Part shown: positions 23,551 through 36,097 of the stretch, piece by piece
How the letters are laid out: every line of letters starts with the position of its first letter
How positions within the stretch are numbered: position 1 is the first letter of the stretch
Assembly: GCA_029216955.1 (NCBI GenBank)
Contig: JANAVB010012138.1
Coordinates: 27,533-91,532, forward strand
Length of the DNA: 64,000 nt
From: Iris pallida
Taxonomy: Eukaryota; Streptophyta; Magnoliopsida; Asparagales; Iridaceae
Reading direction: 5' to 3'
Program-made: the position numbers and the translations under genes
Notes under the pieces: model-generated
The model's input: only the letters and a program-made list of their open reading frames with translations
Told to the model about the DNA's origin: nothing
The model's database searches: none

Positions 23551-25913
23551 TAAGGAAACCTTTCCTTTCTTTTTGTTGTCATCTTGACAATTGTTCCTTA
23601 TGCAAGAGTCCATGATAACCGAGTAAATATGAAGTTGCAGTTACACTAAAAGAACCGAGTAAATATAAAGAATTATTAGCATACTACAAATTATAGAGAA
23701 ATGATATATACATGATCATTCAGTTATGTACATAACTCCTAAGATGGTCACGATCGACCAAAAGAATACCAAACTAACATACTAATGGTCCAAATTCCAG
23801 CTTGAACACTAAAATAGGCACTCAATGAGCCAAAAAGTTCTACAAATTAGAAATCCAAATAAAACAATATACCCAATTAGAGAGGACATGTATCCATCTA
23901 GGTGTCTACGGCTTTGACAAGTGACTTTGAATAGGAAAAAGAGAAGTTCAACTAAGGTCAAGGTGAAAGATAACAAAACAACCAACCAATTCTTATATAA
24001 CAGAGTAATATCCTAGTGCCTTATGGTCATTGGATGCATATCTGGACCAAACAAGCATAGATGAACATGAGAAGAGAGGTTAAACAACTGTCCCTTGTGG
24101 AATTTAGACATCTATAAAGTATCAACTTCTTATTCTTTTATTCTCTTCTTAAACAAATCCATACGAAGTAGTTACATACAAAGTCGAAAGAGAACTCTAG
24201 TTGAAGGGTGGATAAAAGTAACAACACATATTTCATCATGCAGAAATAAATCAACAGTTAAGAGATTCAGTGAGCATCATCAGTAAAATGAACTAGATAA
24301 AAGAAAGAAAGAAAATATTTTTTTAAACAACGAGTACATGTGTGTAGAGTTTGAATGTGCACAACCAAGGCCCATAATCTTGAAAACCACCTTACAATTT
24401 AAACAGTTGTTATATGACATGATTCTATAAGAGGTTCATAGACCTAAATGTAATCATAAATGTAAATTTTGATGAAAAAAACTTAGAACAAAGGCTTAGG
24501 GGGGGAGGGGATCTAAATAATGTGGTAAGTTACATACTTCTGAGTAGAAAAAATTGATTTTCCACTTTCCAGCTTTCCCAGAGCCTTGCTGAGTTGCAGT
24601 CCGAGCTGGCGAATAGATAAGAACCTACAGGAAGAGAAAGATCCATCACAAAGATGGTAGAGATGAGCATAATAAAAAAGAAAAACTATAGTTAACAAAA
24701 AAGGTATCAATTACTTGAAAATGCATCTTCAAACATACTGTACCAAGTACCAACCAAGGAAGCACGCAAACTCCAAAACATCATTCTCGTATCCGTGTTG
24801 CATAGTGTCCGACACACACAATACAAATACATATCTAACATCTTCAGAATGGATGAGATGGATAAGACATATTACCACTTTCAGAATGTTCTAAGTCATT
24901 TGCTAAATGCTGCATTCGCTGACTCACGACACACATAACCAGAGGAAAAGGGGTTAGGGTTTTCAATTTTGTTATGAATTGGCAGGCAAGAAACATACCT
25001 CCTCCTTCCTTCTAGAAGGAAAGCAAAGCGCACGCATGTCAGCAAAAGGATTTTCATTCCCGTCGGTCCGGATCTCGACCGTCAGATCGAGTCGCCGCAC
25101 ACGAATCTCGGTGCACCACGCCATCGCCGGGAGAGGGAGGGGTTGTAAGGGATGCCGGGGGTGGAGGAGAGCCGTCAGTGGCGGAGATCAAGGCGTCCGC
25201 TCTAGAGGGCGGTAGCGGGTCAGAGTTTATGGAGAGAAGAGGACGGCAAAATCCCGCTAGAGAAGGAGGGTTTTCCATGTGGTTTTTTAAATTCCCGCCA
25301 GAGAAGGAGATTTGGGAATGGGGTATGCATGCCAGATAGGAAAAAAATGGACTGGACACTTTGTTAAGGCCATGTAAACTAAATTTTTATCATTTAAAAT
25401 GGTTTTGGAACAGTTTGTATGTGTTCCAGACTAAATATTTTTTACTAAAAATAAAAAATTAATATTTGGAACACTTTTTTTTATTTTGGCACAGTTTTTG
25501 TCCGTTCCAAAACTTAGGCACACAAAATAGGTGTTCCAGATTGAAATACGCCTAGTGTTCCTAATTAGCTATTTTGGTGTAGTGAAAGTGGTAGTGAATA
25601 GAGAGAGAGAGAGTGGAGGCAGGTTAAAAAATATATGTGGATGAATGGTGTGGATTCATTCTAGAGATCCAACAGTTAGGAGTAAGGAAAAAAAGATTTC
25701 AAAAAAATTTGGTTTGGGCCGCCAAATAATTGCCATTTTCGCTGAAATTATTTGAGACGGTCTCAAAATTTATTTGGAACAAAAATTATTAATAGTCCCA
25801 TAAGAGATCCATTTTTCAATCTGTCACCAATAAATTTGTTTTTTGTTACAAAAAAATATAGCATTCCCAAATAATAATTTTTGAGGACGTTTCAAACTAG
25901 AGTTCTTAAAAGT

Positions 25914-25944
25914 GTTGTCCCAAAAGCCAACTTTTTTTGTAGTG
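25914..25944 (-). repeat. CACTA right terminal inverted repeat
   Basis: The reverse complement begins CACTACAAAAAAAGTTGGC and continues TTTTGGGACAAC, pairing with the left end at 16,828. Confidence 0.9.
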
Positions 25945-27075
25945 CATCTAGCGCGGCCAACCAGTTTCTCGCCTCAAGTAAATACTAAGGTAAGTGGCTG
26001 ACCCTTCTTCCCTCGATCCTCTTCTCTAATACTTTATCAATGCTAGACATGTGTTAGGCTAGATGAAATGTTACGCTACGAATGATATTCCAATAAACGG
26101 TGACACGATGTCTCACGCACACGAACTACAGAACTGCTTGCCATATAACTTCATGGACAACTTGTCGACAAGGGCGATTATTTCTTCGGAGGGTATCCCG
26201 AGGCCACGGGACCATTCCGGCCTAGGAGAAAACATGGATAGCTATGCCAGATGCATGCCACGGTAGGCAGTGGCTTTCAATGGGGCTTGCTACATGTGCT
26301 GAAGGACCTCTGTCTACCAAGCTATATGTCCAGTATGGCTTGTCATGCCAGTGACCTTCACAAATGCACTCTATTGTATTCCCTTATTAACAACATGACA
26401 GGAAAGAACATGGTAAGTTTACGTTGCAACGACACACTCTGCGAGGGTAAGACATATCGTCGTTATACTGTTGTGCCTTCAAATATAGGTTTGAATTGGC
26501 TAGGATGGCTAGAAACTTCAAAAACATTTGCATGCACGTTCACTTAACTTCTTCAACAAATAAGAGCACGGGATTTAAATTGCCACGCACCAGCACAAAG
26601 TGTAAAGTGCCGACCCTCGCTCTCAACGGGTACCCGGAACCAGTATTGCGTGCCAAGGGACTGAAGGCGACGCTCATTTCTTTTGAAGCCTTGCTAGCGT
26701 GAAGGCTAATTCTGCAACATTTTGAAGACTCCAATTCAACTGCATCATGTAGTACAAACTCTCACCGATCCCAGGTCTTAGAGAGTCATTTTGATGTTTT
26801 GTAAAAAGGGATATAAATGTATGGAATGACTATCTCATCGATATCGGTTGTAAGCCCGAGAGGCATCTTTTGTAATCGAGTCTCTAATCTAACTTATTAT
26901 CAATGAAAATACAAGTTTTCTTCTCTATATAAATGTGTTCAATTTCTTTGCGTACTCTCGTAGATGTTGTTGTTTCGAATAACCTTATGAAATGCCTTAT
27001 GCGAGCGCAACTTAGGCTTGCACGGCATCACGCTCCGGGGGACGACCATCGATTCTACCGAATCGGGGCTTGACA
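25945..27075 (+). repeat. Gypsy family A 3' LTR, right portion
   Basis: Continuation of the LTR begun at 16,404. It ends ATCGGGGCTTGACA at 27,075 and is followed at once by family-B pol sequence. A TATAAATG at 26,812 and a CGCAACTTAGGCTTGCAC block near the end are notable. The latter recurs inverted in solo LTR A2 (43.1 kb), linking the two as relatives. Short open frames here (for example 26,251-26,547) look like chance. Confidence 0.7.
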
Positions 27076-27469
27076 CCATACCCGTGGTGTCATCAGGTTT
27101 GGCGTACGGGAAAAGCTTAGTCCTAGATTTATTGGATCGTTTGATATTCTCGAGCGAGTAGGAGATGTATCATATCGTCTTGCTCTTCCGTCGTCGCTAC
27201 GTGAGGTACATGACGTATTTTACATATCTCAGTTGCGTCGGTATGTTCCGGATTCGAGCCATATCCTAGATCATTTCGAGCTGGTCTTTGGTACCGTCCT
27301 ATCATATGAGGAGAGGCCCGTATCCATTTTGGACTAGAGGGAGATGATTCTCAAGAACCGGACTATCCGATTTGTTCGTGTTTCTTGGGATCATCACTCA
27401 CCGGGCGAGTCGACTTGGGAGCGCGAGGATGATATCCGCACTCGTTACCCGTATCTATTTGACTCATGA
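27076..27469 (+). pseudogene. Gypsy family B pol, integrase C-terminus and chromodomain
   Basis: The frame reads RGVIRFGVREKLSPRFIG, then the DVSYRLALPSSLREVHDVF and SHILDHFELVFGT segments, and ends in a chromodomain-like tail (RTIRFVRVSWDHHSPGESTW) with DDIRTRYPYLFDS before TGA. One in-frame TAG follows PVSILD. It is closely related to the minus-strand copy at 46,717-47,352. The rest of the element to the left was lost where family A adjoins. Chromodomains in this clade are thought to direct integration to heterochromatin. Confidence 0.85.
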
Positions 27470-27707
27470 GGTATAATTATTCGTATATCTATGTTCTACC
27501 TTTTGAGTGTGATTGTAGGAATACATGATGTTGTTGTCTTCGTATGTTTAAATTGCTTTTATATTTTTTGTACATTACTCTAGTTGGATTTTATGCTTTA
27601 TGAGTTTCCTATCTTGATCCTGATAGCATGTTTTCTAGGATTTCTCGCTTGCTTTTGATTACCTTCAGGAAATTCCGAGGACGGAATTTTTCTAAGGAGG
27701 GGAGAGT
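27470..27707 (+). other. Gypsy family B 3' untranslated region and polypurine tract
   Basis: Non-coding link between pol and the LTR. CCGAGGACGGAATTTTTC and a G-rich run stand just before TGTGAG at 27,708, as in the complete family-B copy. Confidence 0.7.
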
Positions 27708-30627
27708 TGTGAGTCTCGTCTCACAGTATCGATATTTATATACGGATACGTATTTTGTAGTGTATTTCATATTTTCTTGGTTTTCGGAACACTTTAAATT
27801 TTACTCAGCTTATAGATTTTCTCCTTGACCGTCCTACCACCAGTATACCGGTGTATACCGACGGTATACCGCCCGGGCAGATATTCCACATTTTAGATAT
27901 TTTCGATTTCAAATATTTTTATGAATAGTGCTTCCGATATTGTCGTGAATTGTGTTTTAGATATTTTGATAAATAGTGTTTAGATATTTTCGTGAATAAT
28001 GCAGATGCACCCTTTTACCCAATGGATATTTGATTTTGTTTGAATGGCCATGATTGACTTAGATTTTGACATGGATCACCATCCAATGGTCAAAATTAAT
28101 TCCCCCTTCTATATATACCCTTTCACTTTCTCTCTCCTCTCTCTTTTCATTCTTTCACTCTCTTTTCATTTCTTCTTCTCTTCTCTCCCCTTTGGATCTT
28201 GCCAAGAGCTTGGCCTTGAGGCTTGGGTGTGGTGTCTAACACCCCTAGGAGGAGGAGTAGAAAATTAGGCTTGGAGCTTAACCTAGACAAGTACATCTTG
28301 TCAAATTCTTGAACAATATTGTTTTGTTGTCATTTTTATTTTTTTTGGTATTAAATGCTTAGAATTGTCCAAAACCCTTTCTGTTAAATATGTTTTCCTT
28401 GTGATTCTCGTCTATATGTATGTTTCTAAATTTGGTTAGAACTAGGTTTTAATTTTTTGTTGAAATCCAATATTGACTTAGTAGAAAACTCGGTATCAAG
28501 AGTGATATTGATGTTACCATCAGGGATCCTAGTCATATATGCATATGTAAGGTCCTCACCAAGCTTGTATACATAGATTTTGAGTTTGGTGGAAATCGAA
28601 ACCCATTACAATTTCCCGAAAACCTATTTTTAGAGTATTTTGAGGTATTGACTTATCAAATCTTTGAATTTATGAAAAACTAATACTCTCATGTTGTAGG
28701 GAATTAAATTTCATGCGATTTTGACTTTTGAAAATCTGAATTTCGATTTAAAACGAAGCTTTTATGGTCGAAACAATTTTTGAGTTTTCAAGAATCAACT
28801 TTCTGTGACGGTTCGGAAATTCCGCAGAAATCCGTCGAAAAATCCGAACTTGCACCACTAAACTTGCTGTGGCACTTCGAAAAATCTGCCGGTAATCCGC
28901 CGGATGATCCGGTTAGGCTGTTTTTGTCTGTTTTTGCCCCGTTTCTTCCCCCTTTTGTCCGTTTTTGATATTTTCTTCGATTTTAATGAATTCTTAACAT
29001 GATTAGATGACCTTGTATACTTAGAGAATGATTGTACACCATATCTACACTTGACACTAGCTTATGTTCATATGTTCTCTATACTCACTATGTTTGCTAT
29101 GCCCATCCAGATTTATTGTACTTTATAGTCTATGCCATGTCCAATACTTACTTGATATTGACCTGTCGTGGTGCACTCTTATACATGTCTTTTATTATCT
29201 TGCTTGATAGTGGCCTGTCATGGCGCACTCTTGATTCTAGTACATGTCTAGCTCCTTGATAGTGGCTCGTCGTAGCACTCTTGTCTTGATATTGCCATGT
29301 CTTGTTGTGGCTTGTTGTAGTACACAACCTTGCTTGTCTTGTTCAGTCTCGCATGTCTCATGTCTAGGATGGATTTTATGGAATGACACACCCTGAATCC
29401 TAATGAATATGTTAGGAACTATACAACTAGCTTGATTATTAGATCATTAGGAGGTAAGATTTTCCCGATTACCTGCACCCCTTGTTTCCCGGTCTTATAT
29501 ATAAATATCTACTAGGGATTTGGAGCTATCTGTCATGATGAGCACTCTTCCAGCATACCGTCGAGTGGGGCACTTCTTTAGGACATATATATCTTACTGC
29601 AGTGTGTCTGCTATACTTGTTTTTCTTTTGGCTTGGATCAATCGGGTAGTCTGCAGGACAGGTAACTGGAATTGGATTTTTCAAACTTGCATATGCTAGT
29701 AATTAGGATTATGACAACCCTAGTTAGCTAAAGTATCAAGCCGTACTTATTGCTTGGCCGTGATTGATGAATGGAGTCCATTCTTGTCTAGTCTAGTCTT
29801 GCTCCAGTTTATCTTATTTCAGTACTTAGCTTCCTGTCATTTCCTTAACATGTTATTTCCTACTACATGCTCGGCTTCACCACATGCTCACATATCCAGT
29901 TTATTCTATATATTTACTTGCTATTTCCTTACATGTTCTCAGTTTCCTTTCGTATACACTGTGGTACCAATTTATTATTCTAGTCTCGTTTACTACTTTA
30001 TCTTAGAGATATTATAAATTTCATGCTAGTTTTAGTTCATAGTTTGGCTTCCTTTGTGGTACTAGCTATTGGGGTTCTGACCCTACTGGTTTTGTATTGA
30101 CCATATTCAGTTGAGGAGCCCGAAGATCTTTCGAACCTTCCACTCGATGATGACCACCCGGAGCACCAGGGTGCTTGAGTGGGTATTCTTTCTCTTACCC
30201 ACTCTTTTATGTACATATTATTTTGAGGCATTTAGCCACCGAGCACGTATTTAGCGCATGTTTTAGACTTGACATTTGGCCTACGGGCTTAGACATGATT
30301 TTATATTTCTAGACTGCCGCTAGAGATGATCATGTATTACTTAGCCTTGCTAGTTCTTCATTCTGTATTACTAGCTTCATGATCATCTATATATTATAAT
30401 TTAGGACACTTTACTGTCTTATATGCCTGATGATCATATCCTTGTACATTATCTGCTTGAATGTGATTGAGATATCTAGGATTTTTGACCCAAGACTGAC
30501 TGTTGCTTGTAGTAGTAACCCCCATCTATACAGCTTATATGTTATTCCGGAGTACTGGAGTACTTTGGTATACGTAGCTGGCCTTGTCCGTCCGTACTTG
30601 CCAATATTCTGGTTCTGGGGCGTGACA
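27708..30627 (+). repeat. Gypsy family B 3' LTR (2.92 kb)
   Basis: Starts TGTGAGTCTCGTC and ends TTCTGGTTCTGGGGCGTGACA-like (30,607-30,627), the same end as the LTRs at 43.9 and 51.6 kb. A TATATATA around 28,110 followed by a CT-rich leader is the likely core promoter. No hairpin minisatellite like those of the minus-strand LTRs was seen here. Open frames inside look like chance. Confidence 0.8.
28110..28117 (+). promoter_or_regulatory. Candidate TATA box, family B LTR
   Basis: TATATATA lies about 400 bp into the LTR and is followed by about 60 bp of CT-rich sequence, as in related LTRs. Confidence 0.45.
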
Positions 30628-31752
30628 GTTACCCTCATAGCAGTAACCAAAGATAGTAGGATCTCGTAGAAGAATATTGGCATGCTGACCAGTCTGGGCG
30701 AAACGCAAATCTGCAAAGGAGTTTGCAAGGGCCTAAATTTGACTAGCATCGTGGAACTCTTGTTCCCTCAATGTCTCAGTCACAAACACTCACAATGAGT
30801 TATGCTTATCCAGTTGACCATGTCGCATGTCATCCAAATGCTGATGGAGGCCCTCAAATGGCATAGGATAATTTTGAGGTAGAGGAGGTGGTGTAGTAGG
30901 AGGAGCAGGAGGGATAGAGGCACTGCGACGAGAGAGCTGCAGATGCTTGGGCTCAGAATCACGAACACAAAAGGACAAGTCAATCTCAAAATACTGAAAG
31001 ATGATAGGAAGGATCGTCGCGTAGAGAAGATTCATATTCATCTCGTGACACCTAGCCATCATCCGAATAATAGTCTTAGGGATAGAAAAGGGAATCCCAT
31101 GACGAATGTGATAGATATCGAACAATTCAAGACTAATTACATCGTCTTTTGAGGTAGACTTGGGTAGTACAATGGAATAGATAATCCGATGTAACTCGTA
31201 GAAAAATAAGTTCAAGTTTATGGTTTTGAACTTACCGGGACGGACGCGATTAGGAGCACAAAGTTGAGTCTTAAAGTTGTTCAAATTTGTATCATTGGAG
31301 AATTCAAAATTAGTGATATTGACAAGTGGCTCACCTACGTTTGAAATTTGTAGGATCCTCGCTAAATTATTATCATTGAATTCAATGCCAGCAATATGAC
31401 TTTTCACAAGATAGTCATTATCAGCGAGAGTGAAATTACAGTAAAATAACCTAATTGCATTGGTGGCAATAGAAAATGGGTGTGTAACAAGAATATGCAA
31501 TCCCAAAGTTTCAAAATAAGGTTTGTGAGACGAAAAGATGGTCCACTTTATCAGTGTGCCGGGACAAATATTGCAAACTGAAAAATTCATATACCATAAT
31601 AGGGATTATTCTAAAGTTTGAAAGAAGAACTCATTGCACGCCTCGTCTTCCGTTTGAATGGGTGAAAAGAGAGATCCTTGGATAGGATCATAAGATGAGG
31701 CTTCTTCACTAGCCGTCTTCTTTCTTTTGAAATGATTGTTAATTCTAGGCAT
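30628..31752 (-). pseudogene. 'Putative plant transposon protein' (Transposase_32-like) pseudogene
   Basis: I take the ATG at 31,752 (MPRINNHFKRKKTAS, basic N-terminus). The frame has a TAA near residue 49, a long open section (31,590-30,790, including FYCNFTLADNDYLVKSHIAG and NNLARILQISNVGE), a TGA after HNSL, and a later TAG. It is still readable up to FGYCYEG at 30,628, where the family-B LTR begins. A Pro-rich patch (PPAPPTTPPPLPQ) lies near the C-terminal part. The pattern resembles plant proteins labelled Transposase_32, usually linked to retroelements; their function is unknown. The assignment is from memory of the family pattern, so moderately sure. Confidence 0.55.
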
Positions 31753-32439
31753 AATTTTCAAAGAAATAGAAAAAGTTTTATGAAATTAATAAATTGAGAG
31801 ACGGAGAGATAGAAGAGATTATACCTTCTCAGAATAGAGTATGTAGAAGAGGAGGAGATTCCACACCTGAATCCAAAATTTTGAAGCAAAAATTTAAAGG
31901 AGTGGGGAGGAATCAAGAGTGGAAGAACTAGGGCTTTGGGGTGTTTCTGCGACTGCTGTGCTGCTATATGGAGGAGAAGGAAGAAGAAATACAAGTGGGG
32001 GCCATTGAGGTGCTGTTTAAAAATCCAATACCAATCGAGTTTGGGCCAAATTCGGGCCGAGTTCCTCTAGAACTCTGTTGAGGTAATTTTACACAGAATC
32101 CAAAATGTCACTTTATATTTATTATTCCTTTTCAATTATTTAATTCCAAGATTAGTAATTTTAAATTTCAATTAATATAATTAAAATTATTTTATAAATT
32201 AAATTTTGTTATGCAGCGACTGTCTCGGATTAGCTGTAGGAGTACTGTTCCAGCTAACGGAGGTCCACCTGGGGACGCTTAAGTACCGCTTTGCTTTAGT
32301 CGTAGCTGTGGTGACAGACAGACCCTTTGTAGGCTTGTCTCGAAAATAGTTTTTGCATAGTAAAAGATAATTAGTATGATAAAATTAATTAATATTATTG
32401 ACATTTAAAATTCCTAATTCTCGATGTAAATAATTGAAT
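31753..32439. other. Non-coding stretch between the Transposase_32-like ORF and copia pol
   Basis: Holds a GGGCCAAATTCGGGCCGAG segment (about 32,043) reminiscent of the copia LTR palindromes, so it may include LTR remnant. It also has an AT-rich stretch and a GC-richer block at 32,216-32,340. Nothing coding was recognised. Confidence 0.4.
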
Positions 32440-35400
32440 CAATCTTCCACTAAAAGATTTATAAAGATATCAGCCAATTATTTCTGTGTCTATATATTCT
32501 AAACCGATGCCTCCATTTGCTTGATGATCTCTAAGAAAATAATGTCGAATATCAATATACTTAGTGCGAGAGTGACATACAAGATTCTTAGTCAAGTTGA
32601 TAGTGCTAGTATTGTCACAGTAAATGGATATGTGTGTAGTGTAAATCACAACCCTCTAAGGTTTGCTTCATCCATAAAATTTGTGCTCAACAATATCCTG
32701 TGACGATATACTCAGCCTCAATAGTTGATAATGCAACAGAATTTTACTTTTTGTTAAACCAAGAGACTAGAGCCTTACCTAAAAAAATGACATGTGCCGC
32801 TATTACTTTTTTTATCCACTTTACATCCAGCAAAATCAGCATCCGAATAACTGGTTAGGTCAAAGGATGCAGTTTTCGGATACCATAAGCCGATAGAAGA
32901 AGTTCCTTTAAGGTATCGGAAGATATGCTTAACTGCAGGTGTGATTTCTTAGGGTTAGCTTGAAATCTTGCACACAAGCAAACACTAAATATTATATAAG
33001 GGCAACTAGCATTTAAATAAAGTAAACTACCAATCATACCTCGATACTTACATATGTCGACAGGTTTGCCTTGTTCATCTACATCAAGCTTAGTTGAAGT
33101 TGCCATTGGAGTGCCAAGGGATTTGACGGATTCCAGATCGAACTTTTTTAGCAAATTTTTTGTGTACTTGGCTTGGTTGATGAACGTCTTATTGTTGGTT
33201 TGTTTGATTTGTAGTCCAAGAAATATTTGAGTTCTCCCATCATGCTCATCTCAAACTCATTCTGTATACACTTAGAAAATTCTTGACAAAGAGATTCATC
33301 AGTAGATCCAAAGATAATATCAACAACATAAATTTGAATTAGAAGAAGATTTTGATTTAAACACTTTATAAATAGTGTAGTGTCAACCCTGCCTTTTGAA
33401 AAACTATTATCAAATAGAAAAGAGCTTAAATGGTCATACCAAGCACTAGGGGCTTGTTTCAAACCGTATAAGGCTTTTTTTAACTTCAATACATAATCAG
33501 GGTTTTTAAAATCTGTGAAACCTGGAGGTTGAGCTACATAAACTTCTCATTTTATGAAACCATTAAGAAAAGCCCTCTTTACATCCAATTGAAAAAGTTT
33601 AAAGTTTTGAAAACATACAAATGCACATAACATGCGAATGGATTCTAATCTCACAATGAGGAAAAATGTCTCTTCGTATTCTATACCTTCCTCTTGGTTG
33701 TATCCTTGAGCAATGAGTCGTGCCTTGTTACGAGTGACCAAACCATTCTTATTTAATTTGTATTGGAATATCTAGCGGATGCCAATGACCGGATGATCAA
33801 TGGGCTTGGAAACAAGTTTCCAAACTTGATTTCGTTAAAATTGGTTTAGTTTCTCTTGAATTATGTCTAACCAATAGTTATCACTACAAGCTTCTTCAAT
33901 AGTTTTAGGTTCTAACTGTGAAATAAATGTAACATAGAAGCTATATCTTTGGTAGAAGAACGAGTAAATGTAACATAGAAGCTATATCTCTGGTAGAAGA
34001 ACGAATACTTACGCCTTAGATGATCTCACATATTACCAGGTCCTTGGGGTGGTCAGTCATAATTTTCATTCTTTTTAGCAAACTTTTAAGGTAGCTGGTT
34101 CCGGTTTTCGGTTATGTAGACGCCTTGCTAGGTGTACTGATGTCTTCATAATCATCATCGTTGATCGTTTGTTGGTTTAATTCGTCGAAGGTGATGATCA
34201 TTGATTCTTCGATGATCATTATCTTTTTGTTGAAGACTCGGTGCCCTTTGCTTTTGGCTTCATAACCTAAAAAGATACCCTCGTCGACCTTTTCGTCAAA
34301 TTTACCCAAATCATCTTTAGTATTAAGAATAAAATATTTACAACCAAAGATTTTGAAATAAGAAACTGTGGTTGTTCTATCAAACCATAACTCATAGGGA
34401 GTCTTCTTTAATTTAAGTCGAATTAGAACCCTATTGAGAAGATAACAAGTTGTATTGACAATTTCTCCCATAAATATTTGGATAGACTAAACTAGTTCAA
34501 CATTACTTTAGCTATTTCAGATGGAGTTCTGTTCTTACGTTCCACAACTCTGTTTTGTTGTAGATTCCTTGGGCAAAAGAACTCATGCAAATATCCGTGT
34601 GTGTTACATAATTGCTCAAACTCTGCATTCTCGAATTCGCTGCCATGATCACTTCGAATACGAGTGATCATAAATCCTTTCTCATTTTGAACTTTCTTAC
34701 AAAATGTGATGAATTCAGATAATGCACCATTCTCGCGTGCAAAAAAATATACCCACGTGTATCTAGAGAAATCATCTACTATTACAAATGCATATAACTT
34801 ACCACCTAGGCTAGCAATTCTACTAGGCCCAAATAAATCTATATGTAGTAATTGTAGAGGTCTAGTGGTACTTACAGCATTTTTGGACTTAAATATGGAT
34901 CATGTAGCTTTGTTCTTTTCACATTCGCTACATACCGTCTCCTTCTTAAAGACGATGTTCGGTAAGCCTCGTACCAATTTCTTCATAGATAATCTTAAAA
35001 TTGTGTCCATGTTTGCATGACCGAGTCTCATGTGCCATAGTTGACTCTCATCGTTCTTGGCGAGTAAGCATCTACTTGCTTTGTTAGCATCTTTCAATAA
35101 ATAGAAAACATATATGTTGCCTTCATAATACCTTCAAAGATAGTACTACTAGTTGAACTATCAACTATAGTACATTTGTCTTTGATAAAGTTAATACCAT
35201 AAACATGGTCAGCTAAATAGCTTATGCTGAGTAGGTTATATTTTTAACTCAGTTACTAGACAGACATCTTTAATCACAGGGTAGGGAGCCTTACCAATGT
35301 TTTCGATAACTACTATATACCCTTTTAAGTTGTTACCGAATGAGACGTATCCTTCTTTCTTCTTCGACAGTGTTGCGAATAGAGAAGCATCACCGGTCAT

Positions 35401-36097
35401 GTTTCGTGAGCAACCGCTGTCGAGGATCCACTTGCTCTGAGCATGAGTAGGGTGTTCCACCTACAAAGAAATTTACAGAGGATACTTTTGGTACCCATTT
35501 CTTGTAGGGTCCGAAGATGTTAGTCTTTGGTATCTATGCATATATATTCAAATCAAATAATTTTCTTAATCTATATGTAGGTGAGATATGACCAATGGTG
35601 CCACAATAGTGACATCTAGCATGCTCAGTGTTAGGTGTAGTATGTTGTGCATGATTTGTTGGTCTTGGTGTTCTAGTTGGATACTTGTATTAGAATGCAT
35701 GTCGGTTAGTCTTCTTGGACAAATGTTTGGCTATGTTTGGTCTGACAACATTAGATTTGATTGTGTTCTGATGTTTCGATAATTGACACGTGTTAGGGTA
35801 GGAAGCATCAACTTCAGGCTATTTTCCTAAGCTAATTTCAAACTTTTTGGAGGTGTCATAAAGTGTGTTATAGTCAGGTGTGAGGGCATCATTTCTGACT
35901 AGTACACAGTAATAGCTCTTTTTCTCTTTGAGTAAATCTTCCTCAAGTTTAGCAATAGTCTTGTCTTTTTCTTAGGATAAACGTGTAGTCTCATGTAGTT
36001 GCAGTTTGACAGAAGAAAGCTCACCAGTCATACTAGGGTTTTCACTATTTCTAACCTGAGCTAGTAAGTCAGTAAGTCTTCATATTTCATCTTTGTA
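32440..36097 (-). pseudogene. Copia pol: protease, integrase, reverse transcriptase, RNase H
   Basis: Fragments in order on the minus strand. Protease region (35,460 down): WILDSGCSRNMTGDASLF with the D-S-G triad. GAG-pre-integrase (35,097 down): LWHMRLGHANMDTILRLS with CSEC. Integrase and its C-terminal part (34,900 to 34,112): FKIFGCKYFILN and DEGIFLGYEAKSKGHRVF. RT (33,741 to 32,855): RLIAQGYNQEEGIEYEETF, FQLDVKRAFLNG, ALYGLKQAPSAWYDHL; the usual YVDD motif reads YVVD. Then SLLYLNASCPYIIFSVCLCARFQ leads into RNase H, detectable to about 32,440. Many frameshifts and stops make it a long-dead copy. Confidence 0.85.

Larger units (their letters stand above)
16828..25944. mobile_element. CACTA DNA transposon (9,117 bp), non-autonomous, carrying a MYB fragment
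   Basis: The left end CACTACAAAAAAAGT (16,828) and the right end, read inverted as CACTACAAAAAAAGT (25,944), form terminal inverted repeats. The match extends about 31 bp through CTTTTGGGACAAC. CACTA elements are cut and pasted by a transposase and make 3-bp target duplications; the flanks here are CGT and CAT, one transition apart. Subterminal words of GGGACGG type repeat next to the left end. No transposase reading frame was found, so the copy needs a helper. It sits inside the LTR of gypsy family A and is therefore younger than that LTR. Extra CACTA-like ends inside suggest nesting. Confidence 0.82.
22963..25944. other. CACTA interior, right part
   Basis: No recognisable gene. At 23,230-23,550 there is a set of inverted CCTAACGG/CCGTTAGG words ending in TTTTGGTGTAGTG. 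At about 25,400-25,584, GTTCCA words end in TTTTGGTGTAGTG. Both look like subterminal repeats plus a CACTA end. A GC-rich patch lies at 25,050-25,250. Confidence 0.6.

Noticed and set aside
25054..25359. GC-rich 101-codon minus-strand frame in the CACTA element
   Set aside because: The Pro/Ser-rich composition follows GC content. It may be an exon or leader of a captured gene but nothing identifies it.
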